A DNA stretch of 64,000 bases from Desulforudis sp. (lineage in GTDB: Bacteria; Bacillota; Desulfotomaculia; Desulfotomaculales; Desulforudaceae). This document shows, in pieces, positions 8,101-15,901 of this stretch. The first letter of the stretch is position 1, and the number at the start of each line of letters is the position of its first letter. The position numbers and the translations under genes are program-made. The stretch spans positions 62,001 through 126,000 of the forward strand of contig JAHRFU010000050.1 in the NCBI GenBank assembly GCA_019084485.1, in the 5' to 3' direction. Under the pieces are notes generated by a model. It had not been told where the DNA came from, did no database searches, and saw nothing but the letters and a program-made list of their open reading frames with translations.

Positions 8101-8259
8101 ATCACGATGTTTGAGGAGTGTTACCGCAGAAGCGGTTGGATTCTCTTCGCCGGGGCCGGGGCTGTGATCGTGCAGGGAACGGTGCAGCGGCGGGGAGGGG
8201 TCGCCGTTATCGCCAATCAGGTAAACAGTCTGTGGCAAACAAAAAACCGGCACTTTTAG
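5158..8259 (+). CDS. dnaE2: Error-prone DNA polymerase III alpha subunit (DnaE2/ImuC-like)
   Basis: A C-family DNA polymerase of about 1033 residues, shorter than replicative DnaE1 and close to DnaE2. The N-terminal PHP domain starts with FVHLHVHSPFSFLDG and LTDHNNVSGA. The palm acidic triad is visible as ALDIDIDFD (near residue 385) and LGLLKFDILS (near 540). The finger/helix-hairpin segment EAHAAAFATTAYRTAYL is at about 740, and an OB-fold region with IVVFFSLEDECGLTD near 965 is typical of DnaE2. The ORF is open from 5056 but homology begins at MSNPKFVHLH; ATG 5134 is an alternative start overlapping the upstream stop. It likely performs damage-tolerant synthesis. No imuA/imuB gene is seen nearby. 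Confidence 0.9.
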   Translation: MSNPKFVHLHVHSPFSFLDGASSIEDLVAAAARYGMPALALTDHNNVSGAVRFYRACVAAGIKPLQGVEITLEGGAHLTLLADGPEGYANLCRLLSRAHLDFPCGEPQVAETVLAAHSTGLLALSGCRRGEIPALLLARRFAEAEKAARHYVEVFGRDRFFIELTHDLLPGGSALNRSLAELAERLDLGLVATNNVHYRAGTDFPIHDLLTCIRNGLTVEEIHPERRLNAELYLKSPEEMERLFSAYPEALARTLEVAERCRPALDFEHCRLPSYPLPLGKNAAVLLRTLAYRGARKRYGQLNARIEERLEGELHVICSLGYEDYFLIAWDASNWASRQGIRHAGRGSAADSAVAYCLGITEVDAFGRGLLFERFLSLERAGALDIDIDFDARRRDEVSAYVCSRYGPEHTAWVATYSTFRARSAVREIGKVLGFPAAELDRLAKRFPHIAADDIGQALEFYPELRHPDFRRPEYLELYRYCAAVAGFPRHLGTHLGGIVISRQPLAEISPLQQAAKGVTTVQFDKDDVEDLGLLKFDILSLRTLGAVDEAVSSIRRRDPGFSYDRIPDNDAETYGLLRSAETVGVFQLESPAQRALQSRLGADNMEDVVASVALIRPGPVQGNMVEPYINRRQGKETVTYLHPKLEPILEKTYGVVLFQEQVIAIAKAVGGFTPGEADRLRRVMSKRRSMQEMQAIGGDFVTKAVANGVEIGTARRIFECLKGYAGYGFCEAHAAAFATTAYRTAYLAQHHPVEYFAAILSNQPMGYYHPDTICNVARSRGVEIRPPDINISGAGFAVEDGAIRVPLSRVRGMTGPVLQDMLQSREGQGPFGSFGDFRERVRAPADILVNLILCGAFDSLHPNRRVLLAGLREAPALKEGLFPDHRGTAGEGEKWPDFSPGEKRAYAYQVLGINTGLHPVASLRQKLAAHGCLSSAELKNVPDGREVKVAGIVIQPHRPPTRSGRIVVFFSLEDECGLTDITMFEECYRRSGWILFAGAGAVIVQGTVQRRGGVAVIANQVNSLWQTKNRHF

Positions 8260-8268
8260 TGCCGGTTT
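8244..8268. terminator. Bidirectional intrinsic terminator
   Basis: A perfect 11-bp stem AAACCGGCACT/AGTGCCGGTTT around a TTT loop contains the dnaE2 stop codon. The minus strand has a T-rich tail (GGTTTTTTGTTTG), so it serves the convergent zinc-ribbon gene best. Confidence 0.85.
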
Positions 8269-8285
8269 GAATGTGCAGGGTATAA

Positions 8286-8591
8286 TTATCTGCCGTAGCT
8301 CTGACGATTCGCCTGGAAGCAATCCCGGCAATAAACCGGACGGCTACCTGTGGGCTCAAAAGGAACCTCGGTCTCGACGCCGCAACTAGCACAGACAACA
8401 GTATACATCTGACGCGGGGCGCCATAGCCACCACCATTGGTTCTGCGGGTAGCTCTTTTCGCTGCACGGCATTCCGGGCAACGGGCAGGCAGATTCTCGA
8501 AGCCTTTTTCGGCGTAGAATTCCTGTTCTCCTACTGTGAACACAAAGTCGGCTCCGCAATCTCTGCACTGAAGGGTCTTGTCCTCGAACAC
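8286..8591 (-). CDS. Zinc-ribbon domain protein
   Basis: A 101-residue protein with three CxxC pairs and a final CxxC-like pair. LQCRDCGADFVFTVGEQEFYAEKGF and PARCPECRAAK match the short zf-trcl-type zinc-binding domain (about residues 8-45). VVCASCGVETEVPF and YCRDCF form a second ribbon (about 70-95) of the type found in small CxxC proteins. The ORF track extends to 8954, but GTG 8591 follows AAGGAG by 10 bp and gives the family's usual start. It is cytosolic and may bind nucleic acid or act in a repair/assembly role; function is not established. Convergent with dnaE2, from which it is separated by the shared terminator. Confidence 0.85.
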   Translation of the reverse strand: MFEDKTLQCRDCGADFVFTVGEQEFYAEKGFENLPARCPECRAAKRATRRTNGGGYGAPRQMYTVVCASCGVETEVPFEPTGSRPVYCRDCFQANRQSYGR

Positions 8592-8862
8592 TAAACTATC
8601 TCTCCTTAGAAAATTTGTTCTCTCCAAAGTCGCCACGGGCCCCACTAATTTCCAAGCATTCCCTGAGAGATAGGTCAGCTTTCCGATAGTAGTCCTCAAT
8701 GTGCACACTTTCAGAGGCACTAATAGTATACCCCAGTTAAGTAGGAAATGTAAACATTTTTCTGCAACATTTTTCCTGTACCATTTTTCCGAACAAACTA
8801 CAGGGGTCGTACTAACATAATCTAAGGATAATGCTGATAAACTATCAACGAGGTGAGACGTC

Positions 8863-9159
8863 GTGGAAACAGACATCGAGTGGCACGCCTGGAAGAAACT
8901 TCTCGGTACGGCCGTACACGCCGGTGAAGCGCTGGGGGTTTCCGAAAAGAACATTGCTGACCTGGCCTACCGGATCGGTGGAGTCCTGGCGGATCACTTC
9001 GACCCCGGCAACCGCGAACAACGCCTCATTAAGGAATTGTGGGAGCAGGGAGACGAGAGTGAAAAGCGGGCACTTACGACCCTCATAATGCGCATGGTCG
9101 ATAATGACGCTGGGCGTCCCGGACCGGCCATCCGTACTGAAAAGCCCGACACCCACTGA
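8863..9159 (+). CDS. DUF3243 family protein (first of two)
   Basis: A 98-residue helical protein. The pattern WKKLLG...GEALGVSEKNIADLAYRIGGVLADHFDPGNREQRLIKELWEQGDE is the DUF3243 signature (conserved NREQRLLKELW core). GTG 8863 follows AGGTGAG. A second, diverged copy follows 28 bp downstream. DUF3243 proteins are common in spore-forming Firmicutes; their role is not known to me. The upstream 270 bp (8592-8862) has an AT-rich stretch with possible promoter elements (a CATAAT near 8815) but nothing I can assign firmly. Confidence 0.85.
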   Translation: METDIEWHAWKKLLGTAVHAGEALGVSEKNIADLAYRIGGVLADHFDPGNREQRLIKELWEQGDESEKRALTTLIMRMVDNDAGRPGPAIRTEKPDTH

Positions 9160-9187
9160 CTTTCTACTGCAGGTGAGATGAATAAGG

Positions 9188-9607
9188 ATGGATGCCGAAA
9201 CCAGATGTCACGAATGGAAGGAACTGATCGGGAGAGAAGTAAAGACCGTTCCTTCGTCCAGGTATGTTCACAGCCGTTTTGAAAACCTGGCCTGCTGGTT
9301 CGGTGTGGGTATGGTTATAACCGAACGGTTCAACCCGCAGAACAGGGAACAACGCCTGCTCCAGGAATTGTGGGAGCGGAGCACGGATAATGAACAGCGT
9401 AATCTCTCCGTCCTTCTGAAACGGATTGCCGACCATCACTCGGGTCACCAGGGGCCGGTCACCAGGGGAGAAAAACTCTACTTCCGCCCCGAGTTTTCCT
9501 TAAAACAGGTACAGATCGATGTAGTTACGGGTATTAGATCAGCCATTGGCAGGACTCTTCGACGCTTGAGACCCAGTTTTCAGAAGAAATCCAATGTTAG
9601 CCGTTAA
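9188..9607 (+). CDS. DUF3243 family protein (second, with extra C-terminal tail)
   Basis: A 139-residue paralogue of the preceding gene. The core is recognisable (FNPQNREQRLLQELWERSTDNEQRNLSVLLKRI), but the N-terminal helix differs and the protein has about 40 additional basic residues (RTLRRLRPSFQKKSNVSR). The tail may bind nucleic acid or membrane, but that is a guess from charge alone. ATG 9188 is preceded by AATAAGG. It is probably cotranscribed with the first copy, and the two arose by tandem duplication followed by divergence. It is followed by a strong hairpin. Confidence 0.78.
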   Translation: MDAETRCHEWKELIGREVKTVPSSRYVHSRFENLACWFGVGMVITERFNPQNREQRLLQELWERSTDNEQRNLSVLLKRIADHHSGHQGPVTRGEKLYFRPEFSLKQVQIDVVTGIRSAIGRTLRRLRPSFQKKSNVSR

Positions 9608-9640
9608 GTCTTTTCATAAGAAAACCGGATGTTAGTCCTT

Positions 9641-9666
9641 GAAAGCCCGGAATATTCCGGGCTTTC
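9641..9666. terminator. Intrinsic terminator after DUF3243 pair
   Basis: GAAAGCCCGG-AATATT-CCGGGCTTTC forms a perfect 10-bp (or longer) stem between the DUF3243 genes and tsaD. The T tract is short, so it may attenuate and not fully stop transcription. Confidence 0.65.
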
Positions 9667-9705
9667 GTAATGTGTGTTAGAATGTTGCCTGAAAGGGGCA
9701 TTGCC

Positions 9706-10731
9706 ATGAGTGTGATCATTCTGGGCATAGAAACGTCCTGCGACGAAACCTCGGCCGCCGTTGTGGCCGATGGCTGTGTTGTAAAGTCGAACGTTATCGC
9801 CTCCCAGGTCGAGGTCCACCGGAAGTACGGAGGCGTGGTACCGGAAGTTGCTTCCCGGCGGCACCTGGAGTCTGTTAACGTGATCGTGGCGGAGGCACTG
9901 GAGCAGGCGGGAATCGGTTTTCCCGACCTTAACGCCATTGCCGTGACCTATGGGCCGGGGCTGGCCGGTTCCCTGCTGGTTGGGCTCATGTCGGCCAAGG
10001 CCATGGCCTATGCCCGCGCGATTCCGCTGGTTGGCGTCAATCACCTGGAAGCGCACATCTATGCTAATTTTCTCACCCGGCCGGACTTGGAATTCCCCCA
10101 GCTCTGCTTGGTGGTCTCCGGCGGTCACACCGATCTCTTCTATACTACTCATCACGGAAACTATAAATTGCTCGGGCGTACCCGGGACGATGCGGCCGGA
10201 GAGGCCTTTGACAAGGTGGCCCGGGTAATGGGTCTGGGTTATCCGGGCGGTCCGCTTATTGAACGGCAGGCGCAGGACGGCAACCCCAAAGCAATAGACT
10301 TCCCCAGGGCTTATCTTGAGGAAGGAACCTACGACTTCAGCTTTAGCGGCCTTAAAACCGCAGTGCTTAACTATCTGGAACGGGCCCGTCGGACAGGGCA
10401 GGAAGTGTCCATCCCAGATGTCTCCGCCTCCTTCCAGAAGGCGGTTACTGACGTCCTGGTGGACAAGGTTATGGCTGCCGCCGGGGAGTATCACCCCGTC
10501 GGGATCATGCTGGCCGGTGGGGTCGCCGCGAACTCCGCCTTGCGTGAAGCCTTGGGTGTAAGGGCCAGGGCCGGTGGTTATGAACTGACCGTACCCCCGC
10601 TGGTTCTATGCACGGATAATGCCGCGATGGTAGCCTGTGTCGGTTACTACAAATACCTGCGCGGCGAGTTTGCCGGTCCCGAACTGAACGCCGTAGCGGC
10701 TAAGGGTCTGGGCCTGTTCGTAAAGCGGTGA
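9706..10731 (+). CDS. tsaD: tRNA N6-threonylcarbamoyladenosine transferase TsaD
   Basis: A 341-residue ASKHA-fold enzyme that transfers the threonylcarbamoyl group to A37 of ANN-decoding tRNAs together with TsaB and TsaE. The start LGIETSCDETSAAVV is diagnostic. The metal-binding HLEAH is at about residue 111, the nucleotide-binding VVSGGHTDL is near 134, and the C-terminal LAGGVAANSALRE and CTDNAAMVA motifs are present. ATG 9706 follows GAAAGGGG; the ORF-track start at 9670 lies upstream of that site. It overlaps the next gene by GTGA, so the two are translationally coupled. Confidence 0.97.
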   Translation: MSVIILGIETSCDETSAAVVADGCVVKSNVIASQVEVHRKYGGVVPEVASRRHLESVNVIVAEALEQAGIGFPDLNAIAVTYGPGLAGSLLVGLMSAKAMAYARAIPLVGVNHLEAHIYANFLTRPDLEFPQLCLVVSGGHTDLFYTTHHGNYKLLGRTRDDAAGEAFDKVARVMGLGYPGGPLIERQAQDGNPKAIDFPRAYLEEGTYDFSFSGLKTAVLNYLERARRTGQEVSIPDVSASFQKAVTDVLVDKVMAAAGEYHPVGIMLAGGVAANSALREALGVRARAGGYELTVPPLVLCTDNAAMVACVGYYKYLRGEFAGPELNAVAAKGLGLFVKR

Positions 10732-12086
10732 ATGCTTTGCCGGAATCCGCAGACTATCTAAATGCCCTGATCATGCGCACGGTACAGGAAACGAACATCC
10801 TGCCCGTCTCCTCAGCCTGCAACGTTTCCTGCGTCTTCTGCAGTCACCACCAGAATCCACCGGGGGTTCTGGCCTACCGGATGCCCCCACGCTCCGTGGC
10901 CGAGATCCTGGACCTGGCGCAGTGGCTGGATCCGCAGCAAACAGTGGTCATCGGCGAGTCCGCCACCCGCATTATCGAAGGGGAGCCCCTGCTCCATCCG
11001 GAGATTGCCGCCATCCTGACCGTTCTGCGCCGCCGGATGCCGCATACCCCGCTGCAAATCACCACGAATGGAAGTCTGCTGACTGCGGAAATAGGTCGTC
11101 TGCTGGATAGTGTCCGGCCGGTGACGGTGTATTTATCGCTCAACTCCAGCGATCTGGAAAACAGAAGGCTTCTGATGCGCGACCCGGAGCCTGCCCGTGC
11201 CTTGCGAGGGTTGGGGCTACTGGGAGCGGCCGGGATCCCGTTCGAAGGCAGTATCGTCGCCATGCCTGAATTGACCGGATGGGAAGACCTGCGGCAGACG
11301 ATTGCCGACTTGGCCCGAGCCGGTACCCGTATGGTACGGGTGTTCACCCCTGGTTTCACCCGCCTGGCTCCGGATAACTTACGTTTTTCGGTTGATTTCG
11401 CGCAGAAGCTGGCCGCTTATCTGAACCAGGAATGCCGGAACCTAGGAGTGCCCGTTGTTCTGGAGCCGCCGCTACTCACCGACCTGACACCGGAAGTGCG
11501 AGGCGTAATCTCCGGATCACCAGGCCACACAGCAGGCATCCGAGCCACAGATGTGATCCGGCGGGTGAACGGGTGTGAACCATATTCCCGCGTGGATGCC
11601 CACCAACAACTACTTCAGGCACAAAGCCCGGAGGTGCTGCTGCTTCGCGGAGGCGCGGAAAAGACCATAAGCCTGGACAAGCGGACGGGGCTGTCCGCCG
11701 GTCTGGTCTTTGATTATGACTTTGACCCGCATCAGGCGGAGGCACTTAAGCACTCAATTCGCCGAGGGGTAGGGCAGGGGCTGGTAGTTACCGGCACCTT
11801 AGCCGGTGCATTAATGGCACGCGTTCTGGAGCAGGATATTGAAGAAGGTCATTGCCGGGTGCTTCCCATCGAAAACCGGTTTTTTGGCGGCTCGATCGGC
11901 TGCGCCGGTCTGCTGGTGGTTGATGACATGCTGGATGCCTTAAAACAGGATCGTTCCGCAAACCCCAACAAGGTGAAGCGTGTCCTCCTGCCGCAAAAGG
12001 CCTTCGACTACCGCGGCCTAGACCTAACCGGCCGCCACTACCGTGAAATCGCGGACGCCCTAGACCTAGAAGTCCGCCTGTTATAA
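10728..12086 (+). CDS. Radical SAM protein with internal PDZ and DUF512 domains
   Basis: A 452-residue protein. The N-terminal radical-SAM domain (about residues 20-230) has the 4Fe-4S motif CNVSCVFC. A PDZ-like segment (GSPGHTAGIRATDVIRRVNG) lies near 260-290. A C-terminal DUF512 region contains the signature RVLPIENRFFGGSIGCAGLL. DUF512 radical-SAM proteins usually carry the PDZ first; here the order is radical SAM-PDZ-DUF512. GTG 10728 overlaps the tsaD stop. The substrate is unknown; the coupling to tsaD hints at tRNA or cofactor modification but does not prove it. Confidence 0.85.
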   Translation: MNALPESADYLNALIMRTVQETNILPVSSACNVSCVFCSHHQNPPGVLAYRMPPRSVAEILDLAQWLDPQQTVVIGESATRIIEGEPLLHPEIAAILTVLRRRMPHTPLQITTNGSLLTAEIGRLLDSVRPVTVYLSLNSSDLENRRLLMRDPEPARALRGLGLLGAAGIPFEGSIVAMPELTGWEDLRQTIADLARAGTRMVRVFTPGFTRLAPDNLRFSVDFAQKLAAYLNQECRNLGVPVVLEPPLLTDLTPEVRGVISGSPGHTAGIRATDVIRRVNGCEPYSRVDAHQQLLQAQSPEVLLLRGGAEKTISLDKRTGLSAGLVFDYDFDPHQAEALKHSIRRGVGQGLVVTGTLAGALMARVLEQDIEEGHCRVLPIENRFFGGSIGCAGLLVVDDMLDALKQDRSANPNKVKRVLLPQKAFDYRGLDLTGRHYREIADALDLEVRLL

Positions 12087-12089
12087 ACA

Positions 12090-12252
12090 TTATCCACAAA
12101 GGGGGACATATCCACAAAGGGGGACAGGCTACTTTTTGAGATAAGCCATTTACAAGGTAGCACTATATAGTGGAACTCAGCGAGTCACCCCGTTTCCGCC
12201 TGAGTTATCCACATTATTCTATGTTATCAACAAAAGTAGCCTGTCCCCTTTT
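12090..12252. repeat. Inverted-repeat element with TTATCCACA motifs
   Basis: AAGGGGGACAGGCTACTTTT (from about 12117) is mirrored by AAAAGTAGCCTGTCCCCTTTT (12232-12252). TTATCCACA or close variants occur at about 12090, 12109 and 12205, on the outer and inner sides of the arms. A related GGGGGAC/TTATCCACA arrangement occurs at 50270-50320, and partial relics are at about 22095 and 52093. This looks like a small dispersed non-coding repeat. Confidence 0.7.
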
Positions 12253-12271
12253 CTTTATGGAGGTGATAGTG

Positions 12272-12907
12272 ATGGGGAAGAAGCAGGAGTTGCGGGAAGA
12301 GTTGCTGAAGCAGCGGGCGGCGATGGATCCGGCGGACGTGGCTGCCCACAGTGCGGCCGTGGCAAAGCGGGTGTTTGAATTCAGGCACTTCCAGGATGCT
12401 CAAACCGTGATGGTTTACGCCGACTTTCGGAACGAGGTACAGACCGGGGAAATTATCGCTGCAGCGATGGATGCCGGGAAACGGGTGGGGTTGCCCCTGG
12501 TCGACCGGGAGCAGAAGAGGCTGACCGTACTTCAGATAACCAACCTTCCGGGGGATCTGCAAGTCGGAGCCTACGGCATCCCTGAGCCGAATCCGGCACT
12601 GCCGGTGATTGATGTTAAAGAAATCGATCTAATCCTGGTGCCCGGTGTGGGTTATGACCTGGACGGCTACCGCTTAGGCTTTGGCGGCGGCTATTACGAC
12701 CGCTTCTTGCGGGGTATCCGGCGCCGGGCGGTGAAGGCCGGTCTGGCTTACGACTTTCAGGTTCAGGAAACGGTACACCCTGATTCCCATGACCGGGGCG
12801 TAAACTACATCATCACCGAGTCGCGTACGCTCAAGGTCCCGCGGCGCAACATTACGATGCCGATTTTGTTCCGCTCCGGGGGTAAAAGGCTGTCTCTGCG
12901 GAAGTAA
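12272..12907 (+). CDS. 5-formyltetrahydrofolate cyclo-ligase
   Basis: A 211-residue enzyme that converts 5-formyl-THF to 5,10-methenyl-THF with ATP. The N-terminal KKQELREELLKQRAAM helix and the C-terminal hallmark LGFGGGYYDRFL (substrate and phosphate-binding loop) identify the family, and LILVPGVGYDLDGYR precedes it. The ORF track runs upstream to 12170 through a repeat, but ATG 12272 follows GGAGGTGA and gives the normal length. The gene lies directly behind the inverted-repeat element, whose right arm ends about 6 bp before the ribosome binding site, so the repeat may affect its expression. Role: one-carbon folate recycling. Confidence 0.95.
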   Translation: MGKKQELREELLKQRAAMDPADVAAHSAAVAKRVFEFRHFQDAQTVMVYADFRNEVQTGEIIAAAMDAGKRVGLPLVDREQKRLTVLQITNLPGDLQVGAYGIPEPNPALPVIDVKEIDLILVPGVGYDLDGYRLGFGGGYYDRFLRGIRRRAVKAGLAYDFQVQETVHPDSHDRGVNYIITESRTLKVPRRNITMPILFRSGGKRLSLRK

Positions 12908-13015
12908 GTCATCTGGACGGGCACCACCGCATTGCTCTATGATAGGGGCAGGCGTACCTTCGTCAACAGACTGATTAATCCGATTCCAAGACCAGGTCAG
13001 AGAGGAGACGGCTTT

Positions 13016-13219
13016 ATGGGAGAAAAGAGAGAGTATGCGCTGGAAGAACCATCGTCTGAGATTATGAAGGCTGTGCGCGAGGCTGCTCCCGGCGGGAAGA
13101 TGACCTGCACCCTGGCGCGCAAGCTGGCGGCAGACTTCGGTGTGCCGCCCCGGGTCATCGGCCGGGCCTGCGACCGCCAGGATATCAAGATCCATAGCTG
13201 TGAGCTGGGTTGTTTTTAA
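13016..13219 (+). CDS. Conserved-looking small protein with possible HTH fold
   Basis: A 67-residue protein starting at ATG 13016 behind AGAGAGGAGA. The middle segment (KMTCTLARKLAADFGVPPRVIGRACDRQDIKI) reads like a helix-turn-helix with a turn at FGVPP, and the C-terminus has two cysteines (HSCELGCF). I do not recognise the family. It could be a small DNA-binding or metal-binding regulator. It stands alone between the cyclo-ligase and the second repeat copy. Confidence 0.6.
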   Translation: MGEKREYALEEPSSEIMKAVREAAPGGKMTCTLARKLAADFGVPPRVIGRACDRQDIKIHSCELGCF

Positions 13220-13242
13220 GCACAACTTGAAAATACCAAAAA

Positions 13243-13441
13243 GGTGCAGTGCGTGCTGAGGTATTGCCGGAGCAAACGATAGGGAGTAAGATCAAAAATG
13301 CGCAGTGAGCCGCGGATCAGCGTCGACCGCCTGTCTGAGTGAGCGTAGCGAGCGAGTTCAGCGACGCCCGAGGCGAACGAGCAGATTCATCTGTCACGTA
13401 CGTGTTTGCGTAGGCAATCCCTCAGGAAAGCGCGCTGCACC
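13243..13441. repeat. Dispersed repeat with inverted ends, copy 2
   Basis: A 199-bp copy of the element at 4568-4856. Ends GGTGCAGTGCGTGCTGAGG and its mirror (CTGCACC at the right) form imperfect terminal inverted repeats. The body is almost identical to copy 1 but lacks its central extra segment of about 90 bp. No transposase or other protein is encoded. It resembles a MITE or a folded RNA element. Confidence 0.85.
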
Positions 13442-13511
13442 TCACAACAAGTTTCATCATTGGTGGTGCCGGTCGTTGGAATGGCCGACATCTAAGGAAC
13501 TACAGTACGGG

Positions 13512-13540
13512 GCCTTCGGTAAATGCCGGGGGCTTTTTCT
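13512..13540 (+). terminator. Intrinsic terminator
   Basis: GCCTTCGG-TAAATG-CCGGGGGC forms an 8-bp stem with two G-U pairs, followed by TTTTT. It ends whatever is transcribed through the second repeat copy. Confidence 0.65.
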
Positions 13541-13541
13541 T

Positions 13542-13569
13542 TTGGCAGGGTGTGCCTTAGTTGTATAAT
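13542..13569 (+). promoter_or_regulatory. Sigma-A-type promoter upstream of possible RNA leader
   Basis: TTGGCA-16 bp-TATAAT. It would start transcription about 175 bp before the CIRCE element, so the product is either a separate RNA or a long groES leader. Confidence 0.55.
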
Positions 13570-13574
13570 CCAGC

Positions 13575-13714
13575 TTTAGGCCGGAAAAAATTAACCCAGA
13601 GGCGCCAACCCCTGTGAATAATGGAAAAACAAGCAATAGGCAGAAAAATGCCGGAATAGCTTGTCTGGCACCCAAATTTGTGGTGCAAGGCTGAATTCGC
13701 TGAAAATCCAAGGT
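13575..13714 (+). ncRNA. Possible structured RNA of unknown class upstream of groES
   Basis: No ORF fits here, but the region following a good promoter contains nested stems. One is ACAAGC-AATA-GGCA-GAAAAA-TGCC-GGAATA-GCTTGT. Directly after it comes GCACC-CAAATTTGT-GGTGC. I tried to match it to 6S RNA, SRP RNA and common riboswitches and could not. Low confidence. Confidence 0.3.
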
Positions 13715-13743
13715 TTGCGTTTGGGGGCCAGCCTACGTATCAT
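13715..13743 (+). promoter_or_regulatory. groESL promoter
   Basis: TTGCGT-17 bp-TATCAT. The predicted start of transcription falls at the beginning of the CIRCE element, as expected for HrcA-controlled promoters. Confidence 0.7.
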
Positions 13744-13750
13744 AAAGGTA

Positions 13751-13777
13751 TTAGCACTCACCATGAATGAGTGCTAA
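13751..13777 (+). promoter_or_regulatory. CIRCE operator (HrcA binding site)
   Basis: A perfect TTAGCACTC-N9-GAGTGCTAA inverted repeat lies 52 bp upstream of groES. HrcA is expected to repress groESL here and to release it on heat shock. Confidence 0.97.
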
Positions 13778-13828
13778 TAATTAGTGAGATAATATGGAAT
13801 AGACCATCAGCACAAGGAGGGGTACTTA

Positions 13829-14113
13829 GTGATCAGACCATTGGGAGACCGGGTAGTGGTGAAGGCGCTGCCGCTCGAAGACAGAACAAAGGGAGGCATC
13901 GTGCTTCCGGATACGGTTAAGGAAAAGCCGCAAAAGGGTGAAATAGTGGCTGTCGGTTCCGGGCGTTTGCTGGACAGTGGCCAGCGTGTGGCCATCGATC
14001 TGAAGCCTGGGGACCAGGTTCTCTATTCAAAGTATGCCGGCAACGAAGTCAAAATTGACGATGTTGACTACCTGATTCTCCGTGAGACCGATGTTCTCGG
14101 CGTCTTGGAATAA
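13829..14113 (+). CDS. groES: Co-chaperonin GroES
   Basis: A 94-residue Hsp10 that caps the GroEL ring. The [13 protein letters not shown] opening, the mobile loop around [30 protein letters not shown], and the closing [14 protein letters not shown] are canonical. The start is GTG behind AAGGAGGGG. It sits in the CIRCE-controlled operon, 23 bp before groL. Confidence 0.98.
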   Translation: MIRPLGDRVVVKALPLEDRTKGGIVLPDTVKEKPQKGEIVAVGSGRLLDSGQRVAIDLKPGDQVLYSKYAGNEVKIDDVDYLILRETDVLGVLE

Positions 14114-14127
14114 TTAAGAGGGGGTAA

Positions 14128-15789
<1,662 letters not shown>

Positions 15790-15830
15790 ACAACCCTGAT
15801 GGGTTGGGTGTTTACTCCCAGGTAACACTA

Positions 15831-15870
15831 AAACCGGATTCCGGTCAATCTGATCGGGATCCGGTTTTTT
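15831..15870 (+). terminator. Terminator of groESL
   Basis: A long stem (AAACCGGATTCCGG... with ...GGGATCCGGTTT, about 16 positions with wobble/mismatch) is followed by TTTTTT. A smaller hairpin CAACCC-TGAT-GGGTTG precedes it at 15791-15806. Confidence 0.85.
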
Positions 15871-15901
15871 GTTACCTTACTTCAAGGATGCTTCAGCTTT
15901 G

